The notes beneath the pieces were generated by a model. It did no database searches. It saw nothing but the letters and a program-made list of their open reading frames with translations, and had not been told where the DNA came from. Positions 17,524 through 27,600 of a stretch of 64,000 nt of DNA are shown here, one piece after another; position 1 is the first letter of the stretch; every line of letters starts with the position of its first letter. A program made the translations under genes and the position numbers. Source of the DNA: Streptomyces actuosus (GTDB taxonomy: Bacteria; Actinomycetota; Actinomycetes; Streptomycetales; Streptomycetaceae); contig NZ_JAFFZS010000010.1 of the NCBI RefSeq assembly GCF_016921115.1, positions 153,442 to 217,441 of the forward strand, in the 5' to 3' direction.

Positions 17524-19722
17524 CTAAGAGGCCTCACGCTCCTGTTCACGCACCCGCTCGGCGATCTGCGGAGGCATAGGCTCGTGCCGCGCGTACCGGC
17601 GGCTGAAGCGCGCCGTACCGTGCGACAGCGACCGCAGATCGACCGCGTAGCGCCCGATCTCGATCTCCGGCACCTCGGCGCGCACCAGGGTGCGCCCCCC
17701 GGCCGTCTGCTCGGTGCCCAGCACCCGGCCGCGACGCCCGGACAGGTCGCTCATCACGGCACCCACGTACGCGTCGCCGACGAGCACGCTCACCTCGGCG
17801 ACCGGCTCCAGCAGATGGATCCGCGCGTCGCCGGAGGCCTCCCGCAGCGCGAGCGCTCCGGCGGTCTGGAAGGCGGCGTCGGAGGAGTCCACGGAGTGCG
17901 CCTTGCCGTCCAGCAGCGTGATGCGGACGTCGATGAGCGGATACCCGGCGGCCACCCCCTTGGCGGCCTGCGCCCGCACCCCCTTCTCGACCGACGGGAT
18001 GAACTGCCGGGGCACCGCCCCGCCGACCACCTTGTCGACGAACTCGATGCCGGAGCCGCCGGGCAGCGGCTCCACCTCGATCTCGCAGATCGCGTACTGG
18101 CCGTGCCCGCCGGACTGCTTCACGTGCCGCCCGCGGCCCGCCGACCTCGTCGCGAACGTCTCCCGGAGGGACACCCGGTGCGGGACGACGTCGACCTGGA
18201 CGCCGTATCGGGTGCGCAGCCGCTCCAGCGCTACGTCCGCGTGCGCCTCGCCCAGGCACCACAGCACCACCTGGTGGGTGTCCTGGTTCTGTTCCAGCCG
18301 CATGGTCGGGTCCTCGGCGACCAGCCGGGCCAGCCCCTGGGAGAGTTTGTCCTCGTCGGGCTTGCTGTGCGCCTGGATGGCGAGCGGCAGCAACGGGTCG
18401 GGCATCTGCCACGGCTCCATCAGCAGCGGGTCGCTCCTGGCCGACAGCGTGTCGCCGGTCTCGGCGCGGCCGAGCTTCGCCACGCACACCAGATCGCCGG
18501 CGACCGCGTGCGTCACCGGCCGCTGCTGCTTGCCGAACGGTGTGGACAGCGCGCCGACGCGCTCGTCGACGTCGTGGTCCTCGTGCCCCCGGTCGGTCAT
18601 GCCGTGCCCGGAGACATGGACGGTGTCGTCGGGGCGCAGAGTGCCCGAGAAGACGCGGACCAGGGACAGCCGGCCCACGTACGGGTCGGACGAGGTCCGC
18701 ACGACCTCCGCGACCAGCGGCCCGCCCGGGTCGCACGGCTCCAGCTCGCGCGGTTTGCCGTCGATCGTGGTCACGTCGGGGGTGGGGTGCTCGAACGGGG
18801 TCGGGAAACCGCCGGTGACCAGTTCCAGGAGCTCCACCGTGCCCAGGCCCTGGCGGGCGCCGTCGGTCGCGGGGGCGGCGGCCAGGACGGGGAAGAAGGA
18901 GCCGCGTGCGACGGCCCGCTCCAGGTCGTCCACGAGCGTCTCGATGTCGACCTGCTCGCCGCCGAGGTAGCGGTCCATGAGGGTCTCGTCCTCGCTCTCC
19001 GCGATGATCCCCTCGATGAGCCGGTTGCGGGCCTCGTCGATCAGCGGCAGCTGCTCCCCGCCCGGCTCGGACTCCTTGCGCTCCCCGGTCGAGTAGTCGA
19101 ACAGCTTCTGCGACAGCAGGCCGATCAGGCCGGTCACCGGAGCGTGCCCGTCCGGGCCCTGCGGGCCGTGCAGCGGCAGATGGAGCGGCAGCACGGCGTC
19201 GGGGTCGTCGCCCCCGAAGGCCTCCGCGCAGATCCGCGTCATCTCCTCGAAGTCCGCCCGGGCGGACTCCAGGTGTGTCACGACGATCGCCCGGGGCATG
19301 CCGACGGCCGCGCACTCGTCCCACACCATGCGGGTGGACCCGTCCACGCCGTCGGAGGCCGAGACGACGAAAAGGGCCGCGTCCGCCGCGCGCAGACCGG
19401 CCCGCAGTTCCCCGACGAAGTCGGCGTATCCGGGGGTGTCCAATAGGTTGATCTTGATGTCGTTCCACTCGACGGGGACCAGGGACAGCTGCACGGAACG
19501 CTGCTGCCGGTGCTCGATCTCGTCGTAGTCGGAGACGGTGCCGCCGTCCTCCACGCGGCCCGCCCGGTTCACCGCGCCCGCGGTCAGTGCGAGCGCCTCC
19601 ACCAGAGTCGTCTTGCCCGATCCGGAGTGGCCGACCAGCACCACATTCCGTACGGACTGCGGATGGTCGGCCGCCACTGCCCTGCCGGCGGCCCCGGGGT
19701 GGGAGTGTGCCTTGTCGCCCAT
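17524..19722 (-). CDS. elongation factor G-like protein (EF-G2 type)
   Basis: Translational GTPase paralogue of 732 residues, similar in domain order to EF-G: G domain, domain II, and III-V. The P-loop GHSGSGKT (31-38) and DTPGY (95-99) are intact. The guanine-specificity motif NKxD is replaced by THLE (149-152), so nucleotide preference may be altered. This branch is usually called EF-G2 or FusA2-like in actinobacteria and is distinct from the str-operon fusA. In mycobacteria the homologue does not replace EF-G. The ATG at 19722 has GGGAGG upstream; the longer open frame to 20130 is not coding. Confidence 0.9.
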   Translation of the reverse strand: MGDKAHSHPGAAGRAVAADHPQSVRNVVLVGHSGSGKTTLVEALALTAGAVNRAGRVEDGGTVSDYDEIEHRQQRSVQLSLVPVEWNDIKINLLDTPGYADFVGELRAGLRAADAALFVVSASDGVDGSTRMVWDECAAVGMPRAIVVTHLESARADFEEMTRICAEAFGGDDPDAVLPLHLPLHGPQGPDGHAPVTGLIGLLSQKLFDYSTGERKESEPGGEQLPLIDEARNRLIEGIIAESEDETLMDRYLGGEQVDIETLVDDLERAVARGSFFPVLAAAPATDGARQGLGTVELLELVTGGFPTPFEHPTPDVTTIDGKPRELEPCDPGGPLVAEVVRTSSDPYVGRLSLVRVFSGTLRPDDTVHVSGHGMTDRGHEDHDVDERVGALSTPFGKQQRPVTHAVAGDLVCVAKLGRAETGDTLSARSDPLLMEPWQMPDPLLPLAIQAHSKPDEDKLSQGLARLVAEDPTMRLEQNQDTHQVVLWCLGEAHADVALERLRTRYGVQVDVVPHRVSLRETFATRSAGRGRHVKQSGGHGQYAICEIEVEPLPGGSGIEFVDKVVGGAVPRQFIPSVEKGVRAQAAKGVAAGYPLIDVRITLLDGKAHSVDSSDAAFQTAGALALREASGDARIHLLEPVAEVSVLVGDAYVGAVMSDLSGRRGRVLGTEQTAGGRTLVRAEVPEIEIGRYAVDLRSLSHGTARFSRRYARHEPMPPQIAERVREQEREAS

Positions 19723-20023
19723 GATCCTGCCTCCCGTGCACGGTGAGGTCACTGTGGGCGCGGACGTGCGGAACCCTCCACGGGAGGGGGCAGCCCCGTC
19801 CGGGCGGCTCCGGCGACGCCCGCGTTCTTCGAGCTTTCCACTCCCGTCATGGTGCGTCCATACGACGGACGCGATCGCGCCGCCCCGGGGCGCCCGCGGG
19901 CCGTGCGCCGGATCCGGCCCACGGGAGCGGGTGCCCGCCCCTCGTCCGCACGCCCGCGTGGCTACGATGGGCCAGCCGGTGGCCAGCAGGGGCCGCTCGG
20001 CCACACCGACCCTCGGGAAGGCC

Positions 20024-20701
20024 ATGCTGAACAAGTACGCGCGTGCATTCTTCACGCGTGTTCTCACACCGTTCGCCGCGTTTCTCATCCGGCGGGGCGT
20101 CAGCCCCGACACGGTGACGCTCATCGGCACCGCGGGCGTGGTCGCGGGCGCGCTGGTCTTCTACCCCCGGGGCGAGTTCTTCTGGGGCACGGTCGTGATC
20201 ACACTCTTCGTCTTCTCCGACCTGGTCGACGGCAACATGGCCCGCCAGCTGGGCCGCTCCAGCCGCTGGGGCGCCTTCCTGGACTCCACCCTCGACCGGG
20301 TCGCCGACAGTGCGATCTTCGGCGGCTTCGCGCTGTGGTACGCGGGCAGCGGGAACGACAACGTGCTGTGCGCGGTGTCGATCTTCTGCCTGGCCAGCGG
20401 CCAGGTGGTGTCGTACACCAAGGCCCGCGGCGAGTCGATCGGGCTGCCGGTGGCCGTCAACGGCCTCGTGGAACGCGCCGAGCGCCTGGTGATCTCCCTG
20501 GTCGCCGCCGGGTTCGCGGGGCTGCACACGTTCGGGGTGCCGGGCATCCAGTACCTGCTGCCCGTCGCCCTGTGGATCGTCGCCGTCGGCAGCCTGGTCA
20601 CGCTGATCCAGCGGGTGGTCACCGTCCGCCGGGAGTCCGCCGAGGCGGAGGCCGCAGCGCCGGCCCAGCCGGAGGACCGGGGCAGGGAGACGGCGACGTG
20701 A
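20024..20701 (+). CDS. pgsA: phosphatidylinositol phosphate synthase
   Basis: CDP-alcohol phosphotransferase that transfers phosphatidate from CDP-diacylglycerol to inositol 1-phosphate, the first step of phosphatidylinositol synthesis in actinobacteria. The catalytic motif is complete: D66, D69, G70, A73, R74, G83, D87, D91. About six membrane helices are visible in 225 residues. The ATG at 20024 starts MLNKYARAF, which aligns with the N-terminus of mycobacterial PgsA1; its ribosome binding site is close (GGGAAGG, 3-4 bases). It heads a three-gene operon with 4-base overlaps. Confidence 0.93.
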   Translation: MLNKYARAFFTRVLTPFAAFLIRRGVSPDTVTLIGTAGVVAGALVFYPRGEFFWGTVVITLFVFSDLVDGNMARQLGRSSRWGAFLDSTLDRVADSAIFGGFALWYAGSGNDNVLCAVSIFCLASGQVVSYTKARGESIGLPVAVNGLVERAERLVISLVAAGFAGLHTFGVPGIQYLLPVALWIVAVGSLVTLIQRVVTVRRESAEAEAAAPAQPEDRGRETAT

Positions 20702-21609
20702 GCGCCCGGGACCGGCTGACCGACACGCTGTACGGACTCGGCTGGGGCACCGTCAAGAAGCTCCCCGAGCCGGTCGCCGTACGACTGGGCCGCACCATCG
20801 CGGACCTGGCCTGGAAGCGGCGCGGCAAGGGCGTGCAGCGGCTGGAGCACAACTACGCGCGCGTGGTGCCCGGCGCGAGCCCCGAGCGACTCGCCGAGTT
20901 GTCCCGCGCGGGGATGCGCTCGTACCTGCGCTACTGGATGGAGTCCTTCCGCCTCCCGGCCTGGAGCGCCGAGCGGATCAGGAACGGCTTCGACCCGAAG
21001 GACGTGCACCACCTCACCGACGGGCTGACCGCCGGGAACGGGGTTGTCCTGGCCCTGCCGCACCTGGCCAACTGGGACCTCGCCGGGGCCTGGGTCACCA
21101 CCGCCCTGGAGACCCCCTTCACCACGGTCGCCGAGCGGCTCAAGCCCGAGACCCTCTACGACCGCTTCGTCGCCTACCGCGAGGGCCTCGGCATGGAGGT
21201 CCTGCCGCACAGCGGCGGCACCGCCTTCGGGACGCTGGCCCGCCGGCTGCGCGACGGGGGGCTGGTCTGCCTGGTCTCCGACCGCGACCTGTCCGCCTCC
21301 GGCGTCGAGGTCGAGTTCTTCGGGGAGACCGCCCGCATGCCCGCCGGACCCGCCCTGCTCGCCCAGCAGACCGGGGCGCTGCTGCTGCCGGTCACGCTCT
21401 GGTACGACGACTCCCCGGTCCTGCAGGGCCGGGTCCACCCCCCGATCGAGGTGCCCGTGTCAGGCACCCGGGCCCAGAAGACGTCTGTCATGACACAGGC
21501 GCTGGCCGACGCCTTCGCCACGGGGATCGCCGACCATCCGGAGGACTGGCACATGCTCCAGCGGCTGTGGCTGAAGGACCTCGATCCGGCGAAGGGGCCC
21601 CTCGCGTGA
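20698..21609 (+). CDS. phosphatidylinositol mannoside acyltransferase
   Basis: LPLAT-fold acyltransferase of 303 residues, equivalent by position and motif to PatA of mycobacteria, which acylates the mannose of PIM. The HX4D motif reads HLANWD at about 120-126. There is no membrane segment as clear as in LpxL. The GTG at 20698 overlaps the pgsA stop (GTGA), with AGGGAG 8 bases upstream. It is followed by the mannosyltransferase gene with the same overlap, which supports the pathway assignment. Confidence 0.9.
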   Translation: MSARDRLTDTLYGLGWGTVKKLPEPVAVRLGRTIADLAWKRRGKGVQRLEHNYARVVPGASPERLAELSRAGMRSYLRYWMESFRLPAWSAERIRNGFDPKDVHHLTDGLTAGNGVVLALPHLANWDLAGAWVTTALETPFTTVAERLKPETLYDRFVAYREGLGMEVLPHSGGTAFGTLARRLRDGGLVCLVSDRDLSASGVEVEFFGETARMPAGPALLAQQTGALLLPVTLWYDDSPVLQGRVHPPIEVPVSGTRAQKTSVMTQALADAFATGIADHPEDWHMLQRLWLKDLDPAKGPLA

Positions 21610-22781
21610 GGATCGGCATCGTCTGCCCCTACTCCTGGGACGTGCCGGGCGGCGTCCAGTTCCACATCCGCGACCTCGCGGAGTACTTCATCCGGCTGGG
21701 TCACGAGGTGTCCGTCCTCGCCCCCGCCGACGACGACACGCCCCTGCCGCCGTACGTCGTCTCGGCAGGCCGCGCCGTTCCGGTGCCGTACAACGGCTCG
21801 GTGGCCCGACTGAACTTCGGCTTCCTCAGCGCCGCCCGGGTCCGCCGCTGGCTGCACGACGGCGCGTTCGACGTCGTCCACATCCACGAGCCGACCTCGC
21901 CGTCGCTGGGCCTGCTGACCTGCTGGGCCGCGCAGGGGCCGATGGTCGCCACCTTCCACACCTCCAACCCGCGTTCCAAGGCGATGATCGCCGCCTACGC
22001 CATCCTCCAGGCCGCCCTGGAGAAGATCAGCGCCCGGATCGCGGTGAGCGAGTACGCCCGCCGGACCCTGGTCGAGCACCTCGGCGGGGACGCCGTCGTC
22101 ATTCCCAACGGCGTCGACGTCGACTTCTTCGCCAAGGCCGAGCCACGGCCCGAGTGGCAGGGCGGCACCATCGGCTTCATCGGCCGCATCGACGAGCCGC
22201 GCAAGGGCCTGCCGGTGCTCATGCGGGCCCTTCCGAAGATCCTCGCCGCCCGCCCCCGGACCCGGCTGCTGGTCGCCGGGCGCGGCGACGAGAAGGAGGC
22301 CGTCGCGAGCCTGCCGGAGGAACTGCGTTCGCACGTGGAGTTCCTCGGGATGATCAGCGACGAGGACAAGGCGCGCTTCCTGCGCAGCCTGGACCTGTAC
22401 GTCGCGCCCAACACCGGTGGCGAGAGCTTCGGCATCATCCTCGTCGAGGCCATGTCGGCGGGTGCCCCCGTCCTCGCGTCCGACCTCGACGCCTTCGCCC
22501 AGGTCCTGGACGGGGGAGCGGCCGGCGAACTGTTCGCCAACGAGGACTCCGACGCCCTCGCCGAGGCGGCCGTACGCCTGCTGGAGGACCCGGCGCGCCG
22601 AGCCGAACTGCGCGAGCACGGCAGCACGCACGTCCGGCGCTTCGACTGGTCCACCGTCGGCGCGGACATCCTCTCCGTCTACGAGACGGTGACGGCGGGT
22701 TCGGCGGCCGTCGCCGCCGACGACCGGGCCCAGGGCGGTGGCAGCGGGCTGCGGGCCCGGCTGCGGCTGGCGCGCGACTGA
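21606..22781 (+). CDS. pimA: GT4 glycosyltransferase, phosphatidylinositol mannosyltransferase PimA-like
   Basis: GDP-mannose-dependent transferase expected to add the first mannose to phosphatidylinositol. The 391-residue product shows the GT-B layout. GGVQFHIRDLA lies in the N-domain, GFIGRIDEPRKG at the start of the C-domain, and the E-X7-E motif is ESFGIILVE near 280. About 25 C-terminal residues are variable and basic. The GTG at 21606 overlaps the preceding stop. Function is inferred from the pgsA-acyltransferase-pimA order conserved in actinobacteria. Confidence 0.9.
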   Translation: MRIGIVCPYSWDVPGGVQFHIRDLAEYFIRLGHEVSVLAPADDDTPLPPYVVSAGRAVPVPYNGSVARLNFGFLSAARVRRWLHDGAFDVVHIHEPTSPSLGLLTCWAAQGPMVATFHTSNPRSKAMIAAYAILQAALEKISARIAVSEYARRTLVEHLGGDAVVIPNGVDVDFFAKAEPRPEWQGGTIGFIGRIDEPRKGLPVLMRALPKILAARPRTRLLVAGRGDEKEAVASLPEELRSHVEFLGMISDEDKARFLRSLDLYVAPNTGGESFGIILVEAMSAGAPVLASDLDAFAQVLDGGAAGELFANEDSDALAEAAVRLLEDPARRAELREHGSTHVRRFDWSTVGADILSVYETVTAGSAAVAADDRAQGGGSGLRARLRLARD

Positions 22782-23200
22782 CCGGGCCGGTCGGGGCCGT
22801 CGGCGCGGTGGGCGGCCCCCGGCACTCGCCAGCCGGCTCCGGGACCGGCTCCCGGCCGGGCCCGGGAACCACTCCGGGATCGGCTTGCGGGCGGCTCGGG
22901 CTTCGGCCGGGGGCGCGCCGGCACGCGAGGTCCGCGTTGCGTTCGGCCGGGGGTCGGCCGATGGCGGGAACCCGGCCGACGCCGGGTCGGACCCGATCCG
23001 CGGCGGCGCCCCGGTTGCCGTCCGTCCGGCACCCGGCCGGCGCGCGACCTGAGGCGGGCGGGTCCGGTCGGGGCGGACCTCACCCCGGTACGGCCGGGCG
23101 AGGGCGCCGGGGCGCGCCGCGGTGCGGCGGGGACGGCCCGTCGCCGTGGGGCCTCCCGGAGCGCCGTCCGGATGCCCGACGGGGCGTAATCTTGCGGCCC
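22782..23200. other. intergenic, GC-rich, no gene
   Basis: These 419 bases contain several short GC-rich inverted repeats, for example CCGGGA...TCCCGG near 22840, that may end the pimA operon. None is decisive. Open frames crossing it are extensions of shadow frames. A TAATCT hexamer at 23187-23192 lies 8 bases before the next start. Confidence 0.45.
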
Positions 23201-23743
23201 GTGACCGCAACCCTGATCTGGATCCTCGTCGCCCTCGTCGCCGTCGGCCTCTATCTGAGCTGGACGGCGGGTCGCCTGGACCGGCTGCACGCGCGGATCG
23301 ACGCCGCCCGCGCCGCGCTCGACGCCCAGCTGCTGCGCCGCGCCTCCGTGGCCCAGGAACTGGCCACCTCCGGCGTTCTGGACCCGGCGGCCTCGATCGT
23401 GCTGTACGAGGCCGCGCACGCCGCACGGCAGGCGGAGGAGGAGCAGCGCGAGGTCGCCGAGAGCGAGCTCAGCCAGGCCCTGCGCGCGGTGTTCGCCGAG
23501 CGCGAGCAGGTGGAGGCCGTGCGCGAGGCGCCCGGGGGCGAGGAGGCGGCCCGTGAGCTGACCGAGGCGGTTCGCCGTGTCCCGATGGCCCGCCGCTTCC
23601 ACAACGACGCGGTCGGCGCGGCCCGCCGCCTGCGCCAGCACCGCAAGGTCCGCTGGTTCCGCCTGGCGGGGCACGCCCCGTTCCCGATGGCCTTCGAGAT
23701 GGACGACGAGCCTCCGCCCGCCCTGGCCGACCGGTCCGCCTGA
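23201..23743 (+). CDS. LemA-like membrane-anchored protein
   Basis: Product of 180 residues. An N-terminal membrane helix (about 4-22, LIWILVALVAVGLYLSW) is followed by long helices with LDRLHARIDAARAALDAQLLRR and ARRFHNDAVGAARRLRQ, then PFPMAFEMDDEPP. Helix pattern and the ND/Y-A-V region resemble LemA, though conservation is weak. Function unknown. TAATCT at 23187-23192 ends 8 bases before the GTG, and no ribosome binding site is present, so the mRNA is probably leaderless. Confidence 0.75.
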   Translation: MTATLIWILVALVAVGLYLSWTAGRLDRLHARIDAARAALDAQLLRRASVAQELATSGVLDPAASIVLYEAAHAARQAEEEQREVAESELSQALRAVFAEREQVEAVREAPGGEEAARELTEAVRRVPMARRFHNDAVGAARRLRQHRKVRWFRLAGHAPFPMAFEMDDEPPPALADRSA

Positions 23744-23878
23744 CCGTTCGACCCGCGGGGGAGCGGGGCGGACGGGCCAAAAGGATCCACCGGCTCGCCA
23801 TTGGCCCTTGCTGTGGCCTGGCCCCTTCGCGTTTCCTCGACGGTGCACAAACTCTCTTCCCTTCAGTGAGGTCAACCC

Positions 23879-24784
23879 GTGTCGATCACCGAGAACCACG
23901 CTCCCGAGACCGGCACCGCGCGCGTGAAGCGCGGCATGGCGGAGCAGCTCAAGGGCGGCGTGATCATGGACGTCGTCACGCCCGAGCAGGCGAAGATCGC
24001 CGAGGACGCGGGCGCCGTCGCCGTCATGGCCCTGGAGCGGGTCCCGGCCGACATCCGCAAGGACGGCGGCGTGGCCCGGATGTCCGACCCGGACATGATC
24101 GAGGGCATCATCGACGCCGTGTCGATCCCCGTCATGGCCAAGTCCCGCATCGGCCACTTCGTCGAGGCCCAGGTCCTGCAGTCGCTCGGCGTCGACTACA
24201 TCGACGAGTCCGAGGTCCTCACCCCGGCCGACGAGGTCAACCACTCCGACAAGTGGGCCTTCACGACCCCGTTCGTCTGCGGTGCCACCAACCTCGGTGA
24301 GGCCCTGCGCCGCATCGCCGAAGGTGCCGCGATGATCCGGTCCAAGGGCGAGGCCGGTACCGGCAACGTCGTCGAGGCCGTCCGCCACCTGCGCCAGATC
24401 AAGAACGAGATCGCCAAGCTGCGCGGCTTCGACAACCACGAGCTGTACGCCGCCGCCAAGGAGCTGCGCGCCCCGTACGAGCTGGTCAAGGAAGTCGCCG
24501 AGCTCGGCAAGCTGCCGGTCGTGCTGTTCTCCGCGGGCGGCGTGGCCACCCCGGCCGACGCGGCCCTGATGCGCCAGCTCGGCGCCGAGGGCGTCTTCGT
24601 GGGCTCCGGCATCTTCAAGTCCGGCGACCCGGCCAAGCGCGCCGCCGCCATCGTGAAGGCCACCACCTTCTACGACGACCCGAAGATCATCGCGGACGCG
24701 TCCCGCAACCTCGGCGAGGCCATGGTCGGCATCAACTGCGACACCCTCCCCGAGACCGAGCGCTACGCCAACCGCGGCTGGTGA
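23879..24784 (+). CDS. pdxS: pyridoxal 5'-phosphate synthase subunit PdxS
   Basis: Synthase subunit of the DXP-independent PLP pathway. It condenses ribose 5-phosphate, glyceraldehyde 3-phosphate and ammonia supplied by PdxT. The 301-residue (beta/alpha)8 barrel has the imine-forming lysine in VMAKSRIGH (K88) and [12 protein letters not shown] near the N-terminus. The GTG at 23879 has GTGAGG about 8 bases upstream. Directly followed by pdxT. Confidence 0.97.
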   Translation: MSITENHAPETGTARVKRGMAEQLKGGVIMDVVTPEQAKIAEDAGAVAVMALERVPADIRKDGGVARMSDPDMIEGIIDAVSIPVMAKSRIGHFVEAQVLQSLGVDYIDESEVLTPADEVNHSDKWAFTTPFVCGATNLGEALRRIAEGAAMIRSKGEAGTGNVVEAVRHLRQIKNEIAKLRGFDNHELYAAAKELRAPYELVKEVAELGKLPVVLFSAGGVATPADAALMRQLGAEGVFVGSGIFKSGDPAKRAAAIVKATTFYDDPKIIADASRNLGEAMVGINCDTLPETERYANRGW

Positions 24785-24801
24785 GCGACCCTCACGCACT
24801 C

Positions 24802-25407
24802 ATGAACACTCCAGTCATCGGCGTCCTGGCCCTCCAGGGCGACGTACGGGAGCACCTCGTGGCCCTGGCCGCGGCCGACGCCGTGGCCAGGGCGGTGCGG
24901 CGCCCCGAAGAGCTCGCCGAGGTCGACGGCCTCGTCCTCCCCGGCGGCGAGTCCACCACCATCTCCAAGCTGGCCGTCCTGTTCGGGCTGATGGAACCCC
25001 TTCGCGCGCGCGTCCGGGACGGCATGCCCATCTACGGCACCTGCGCAGGCATGATCATGCTCGCCGACAAGATCCTCGACCCGCGTTCGGGCCAGGAGAC
25101 CATCGGCGGCATCGACATGATCGTGCGCCGCAACGCCTTCGGCCGGCAGAACGAGTCCTTCGAGGCCGCCGTCGACGTGCGGGGCGTTCCGGGCGATCCT
25201 GTGGAGGGGGTCTTCATCCGCGCGCCGTGGGTGGAGTCCGTCGGCGCCGGGGCCGAGGTGCTCGCCGAGCACGACGGCCACATCGTCGCCGTCCGCCAGG
25301 GCAACGCGCTGGCCACGTCGTTCCATCCGGAACTGACCGGCGACCACCGCGTGCACTCCCTGTTCGTCGACATGGTGCGCGCCGATCGGACGGCGGAGTC
25401 CTTGTAG
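24802..25407 (+). CDS. pdxT: pyridoxal 5'-phosphate synthase glutaminase PdxT
   Basis: Glutamine amidotransferase that passes ammonia to PdxS. The nucleophile is in YGTCAGMI (C81) and the His-Glu pair in FHPELTGD near 173-175; LPGGEST (47-52) forms the oxyanion region. The product is 201 residues from the ATG at 24802. A GTG at 24781 overlapping the pdxS stop is also in frame and would add 7 residues; neither has a clear ribosome binding site, so translational coupling is likely. Confidence 0.95.
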   Translation: MNTPVIGVLALQGDVREHLVALAAADAVARAVRRPEELAEVDGLVLPGGESTTISKLAVLFGLMEPLRARVRDGMPIYGTCAGMIMLADKILDPRSGQETIGGIDMIVRRNAFGRQNESFEAAVDVRGVPGDPVEGVFIRAPWVESVGAGAEVLAEHDGHIVAVRQGNALATSFHPELTGDHRVHSLFVDMVRADRTAESL

Positions 25408-25456
25408 GATCTCTGGAGTTCGTTGCAGAGATGGGTTACGCGAAGGAGACAGGCAG

Positions 25457-26209
25457 ATGTCCGGCCACTCTAAATGGGCCACGACGAAGCACAAGAAGGC
25501 CGTCATCGATGCCAAGCGCGGCAAGCTCTTCGCGAAGCTGATCAAGAACATCGAGGTCGCGGCGCGCATGGGCGGTGTCGACCTCGAGGGCAACCCGACG
25601 CTGTACGACGCCGTCCAGAAGGCCAAGAAGCAGTCGGTCCCGAACAAGAACATCGACTCCGCGATCAAGCGGGGCGGCGGTCTCGAGGCCGGCGGTGCCG
25701 ACTACGAGACGATCATGTACGAGGGCTACGGCCCCAACGGTGTCGCGGTGCTCATCGAGTGCCTCACCGACAACCGCAACCGCGCCGCTTCCGAGGTCCG
25801 CGTCGCCATGACCCGCAACGGCGGCTCCATGGCCGACCCGGGCTCGGTGTCGTACCTGTTCAACCGCAAGGGCGTCGTCATCGTCCCCAAGGGTGGGCTG
25901 GCCGAGGACGACGTGCTCGGCGCGGTCCTGGACGCGGGCGCCGAGGAGGTCAACGACCTCGGCGAGACCTTCGAGGTCCTCAGTGAGGCCACCGACCTGG
26001 TCGCGGTCCGCACCGCGCTCCAGGAGGCCGGCATCGACTACGACTCCGCCGAGGCCGACTTCGTCCCGACCATGCAGGTCGAGCTGGACGAGGAGGGCGC
26101 CAAGAAGATCTTCAAGCTGATCGACGCGCTCGAGGACAGCGACGACGTGCAGAACGTCTTCGCCAACTTCGACGTCAGCGACGAGATCATGGAGAAGGTC
26201 GACGCCTGA
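25457..26209 (+). CDS. yebC: YebC/PmpR-family protein (TACO1 family)
   Basis: Product of 250 residues with the family signature [16 protein letters not shown] at the N-terminus and the usual three-domain length. Members have been described both as DNA-binding regulators and as ribosome-associated factors helping translation of proline stretches; the sequence cannot decide. The ATG at 25457 has GAAGGAGA upstream. A TAGGAT hexamer at 25405-25410 overlaps the pdxT stop and may be its -10. It precedes ruvCAB, as in many bacteria, separated by repeated hairpins. Confidence 0.95.
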   Translation: MSGHSKWATTKHKKAVIDAKRGKLFAKLIKNIEVAARMGGVDLEGNPTLYDAVQKAKKQSVPNKNIDSAIKRGGGLEAGGADYETIMYEGYGPNGVAVLIECLTDNRNRAASEVRVAMTRNGGSMADPGSVSYLFNRKGVVIVPKGGLAEDDVLGAVLDAGAEEVNDLGETFEVLSEATDLVAVRTALQEAGIDYDSAEADFVPTMQVELDEEGAKKIFKLIDALEDSDDVQNVFANFDVSDEIMEKVDA

Positions 26210-26236
26210 CCGCCGCGCGGCGGGCCTCGCCTCCGC

Positions 26237-26336
26237 GCGCCGGCGGGGACATCCCGTCGGCGCCGACTCCAACGGGCCGGCGGGACATCCACCCGGCGCA
26301 GCTTCAACGGGCCGACGGGACATCCCGTCGGCCCGT
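26237..26336 (+). terminator. repeated hairpins between yebC and ruvC
   Basis: The last element is a perfect 13-bp stem (26307-26319 with 26324-26336) with loop ACAT. Two degenerate copies of the core GGCGGGACATCC precede it at about 26240 and 26277. The array probably ends yebC transcription or reduces read-through into ruvC. Confidence 0.7.
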
Positions 26337-26431
26337 CGCGTTGGCCGGGGCCGGCTGTCTGGCGTGGGTGCGGGGCGTTGTCGGTGGCACCCGATAGCCT
26401 GCACGAACAGGCAGTCGAAGGGAGGGGCGCG

Positions 26432-26971
26432 GTGCGCGTACTGGGGGTGGACCCCGGGCTGACCCGGTGCGGGATCGGCGTCGTCGAGGGGACCGCGGGG
26501 CGCCCGCTCACCATGGTCGGCGTCGGAGTCGTCCGCACCCCCGCGGACGCCGACCTCGGCCACCGCCTCCTCGCCGTCGAGCAGGGCATCGAGCAGTGGC
26601 TGGACGAGCACCGGCCCGAGCACATGGCGGTGGAGCGCGTCTTCAGCCAGCACAACGTCCGCACCGTGATGGGCACCGCCCAGGCCAGCGCCGTCGCGAT
26701 GCTCTGCGCCGCCCGCCGCGGCATCCCCGTCGCCCTGCACACCCCCAGCGAGGTCAAGGCCGCAGTGACCGGCAGTGGACGTGCCGACAAGGCGCAGGTC
26801 GGCGCCATGGTCACCCGGCTCCTCCGGCTCGACGCGCCCCCGAAGCCGGCCGACGCCGCCGACGCGCTCGCCCTCGCCATCTGCCACATCTGGCGCGCCC
26901 CCGCCCAGAACCGACTCCAGCAGGCGGTCGCCCAGCACACCGCCCACGCAACGAAAGGCCGGACGGCATGA
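26432..26971 (+). CDS. ruvC: Holliday junction resolvase RuvC
   Basis: Endonuclease that resolves Holliday junctions with RuvAB. The acidic site residues lie in [12 protein letters not shown] (first Asp), VERVF (Glu) and DAADALALA. The product is 179 residues. The GTG at 26432 follows GGGAGGGG; the open frame continues upstream to 26378 without family similarity. The stop overlaps the ruvA start (ATGA). Confidence 0.96.
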   Translation: MRVLGVDPGLTRCGIGVVEGTAGRPLTMVGVGVVRTPADADLGHRLLAVEQGIEQWLDEHRPEHMAVERVFSQHNVRTVMGTAQASAVAMLCAARRGIPVALHTPSEVKAAVTGSGRADKAQVGAMVTRLLRLDAPPKPADAADALALAICHIWRAPAQNRLQQAVAQHTAHATKGRTA

Positions 26972-27573
26972 TCGCCTTCGTCAGCGGCACGGTCGCCGCG
27001 CTCGCCCCCGACGCCGCGGTCGTCGAGGTCGGCGGTGTCGGCATGGCCGTCCAGTGCACCCCGGACACGCTGTCCACGCTCCGGATCGGCCGGCCCGCCA
27101 AGCTGCACACCTCGCTCGTCGTCCGCGAGGACTCCCTCACGTTGTACGGCTTCGCCGACGACGACGCCCGGCAGGTCTTCGAACTGCTGCAGACCGCGAG
27201 TGGTGTCGGACCGCGCCTGGCGCAGGCCATGCTCGCCGTGCACACGCCGGACGCGCTGCGCCGGGCCGTCGCCACCGGCGACGAGAAGGCGCTCACCGCC
27301 GTCCCCGGCATCGGCAAGAAGGGTGCCCAGAAGCTGCTGCTGGAATTCAGGGACCGCCTCGGCGAGCCGGTCGGCGGCCCCGCCGTCGGCGCCCCGGTCA
27401 CCCAGGGCTGGCGCGACCAGCTGCACGCCGCCCTGATCGGTCTCGGCTACGCCACCCGCGAGGCGGACGAAGCCGTCGCCGCCGTGACGCCGCAGGCCGA
27501 GGCGGCCGGAGCCGCGCCTCAGGTCGGATCCCTGCTCAAGGCGGCCCTGCAGACCCTGAACCGTGCCCGCTGA
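26968..27573 (+). CDS. ruvA: Holliday junction DNA helicase subunit RuvA
   Basis: Tetrameric junction-binding subunit of the RuvAB branch-migration motor. The 201-residue product has the N-terminal OB domain (MIAFVSGTV), helix-hairpin-helix motifs ([24 protein letters not shown]) and a C-terminal domain III that contacts RuvB. It overlaps ruvC by 4 bases; ruvB starts 27 bases after its stop. Confidence 0.97.
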   Translation: MIAFVSGTVAALAPDAAVVEVGGVGMAVQCTPDTLSTLRIGRPAKLHTSLVVREDSLTLYGFADDDARQVFELLQTASGVGPRLAQAMLAVHTPDALRRAVATGDEKALTAVPGIGKKGAQKLLLEFRDRLGEPVGGPAVGAPVTQGWRDQLHAALIGLGYATREADEAVAAVTPQAEAAGAAPQVGSLLKAALQTLNRAR

Positions 27574-27600
27574 CCTGCGCCACCCGCAAGGAGAACCTCA

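Noticed and set aside
17524..20130. Extended N-terminus of the EF-G paralogue to 868 residues
   Set aside because: The extension upstream of 19722 is R/P-rich and overlaps the pgsA region. A good ribosome binding site and the family start lie at 19722.
23879..25407. PdxR-type regulator or site for pdxST
   Set aside because: No MocR/PdxR gene is adjacent and no direct repeats typical of PdxR sites could be recognised upstream.
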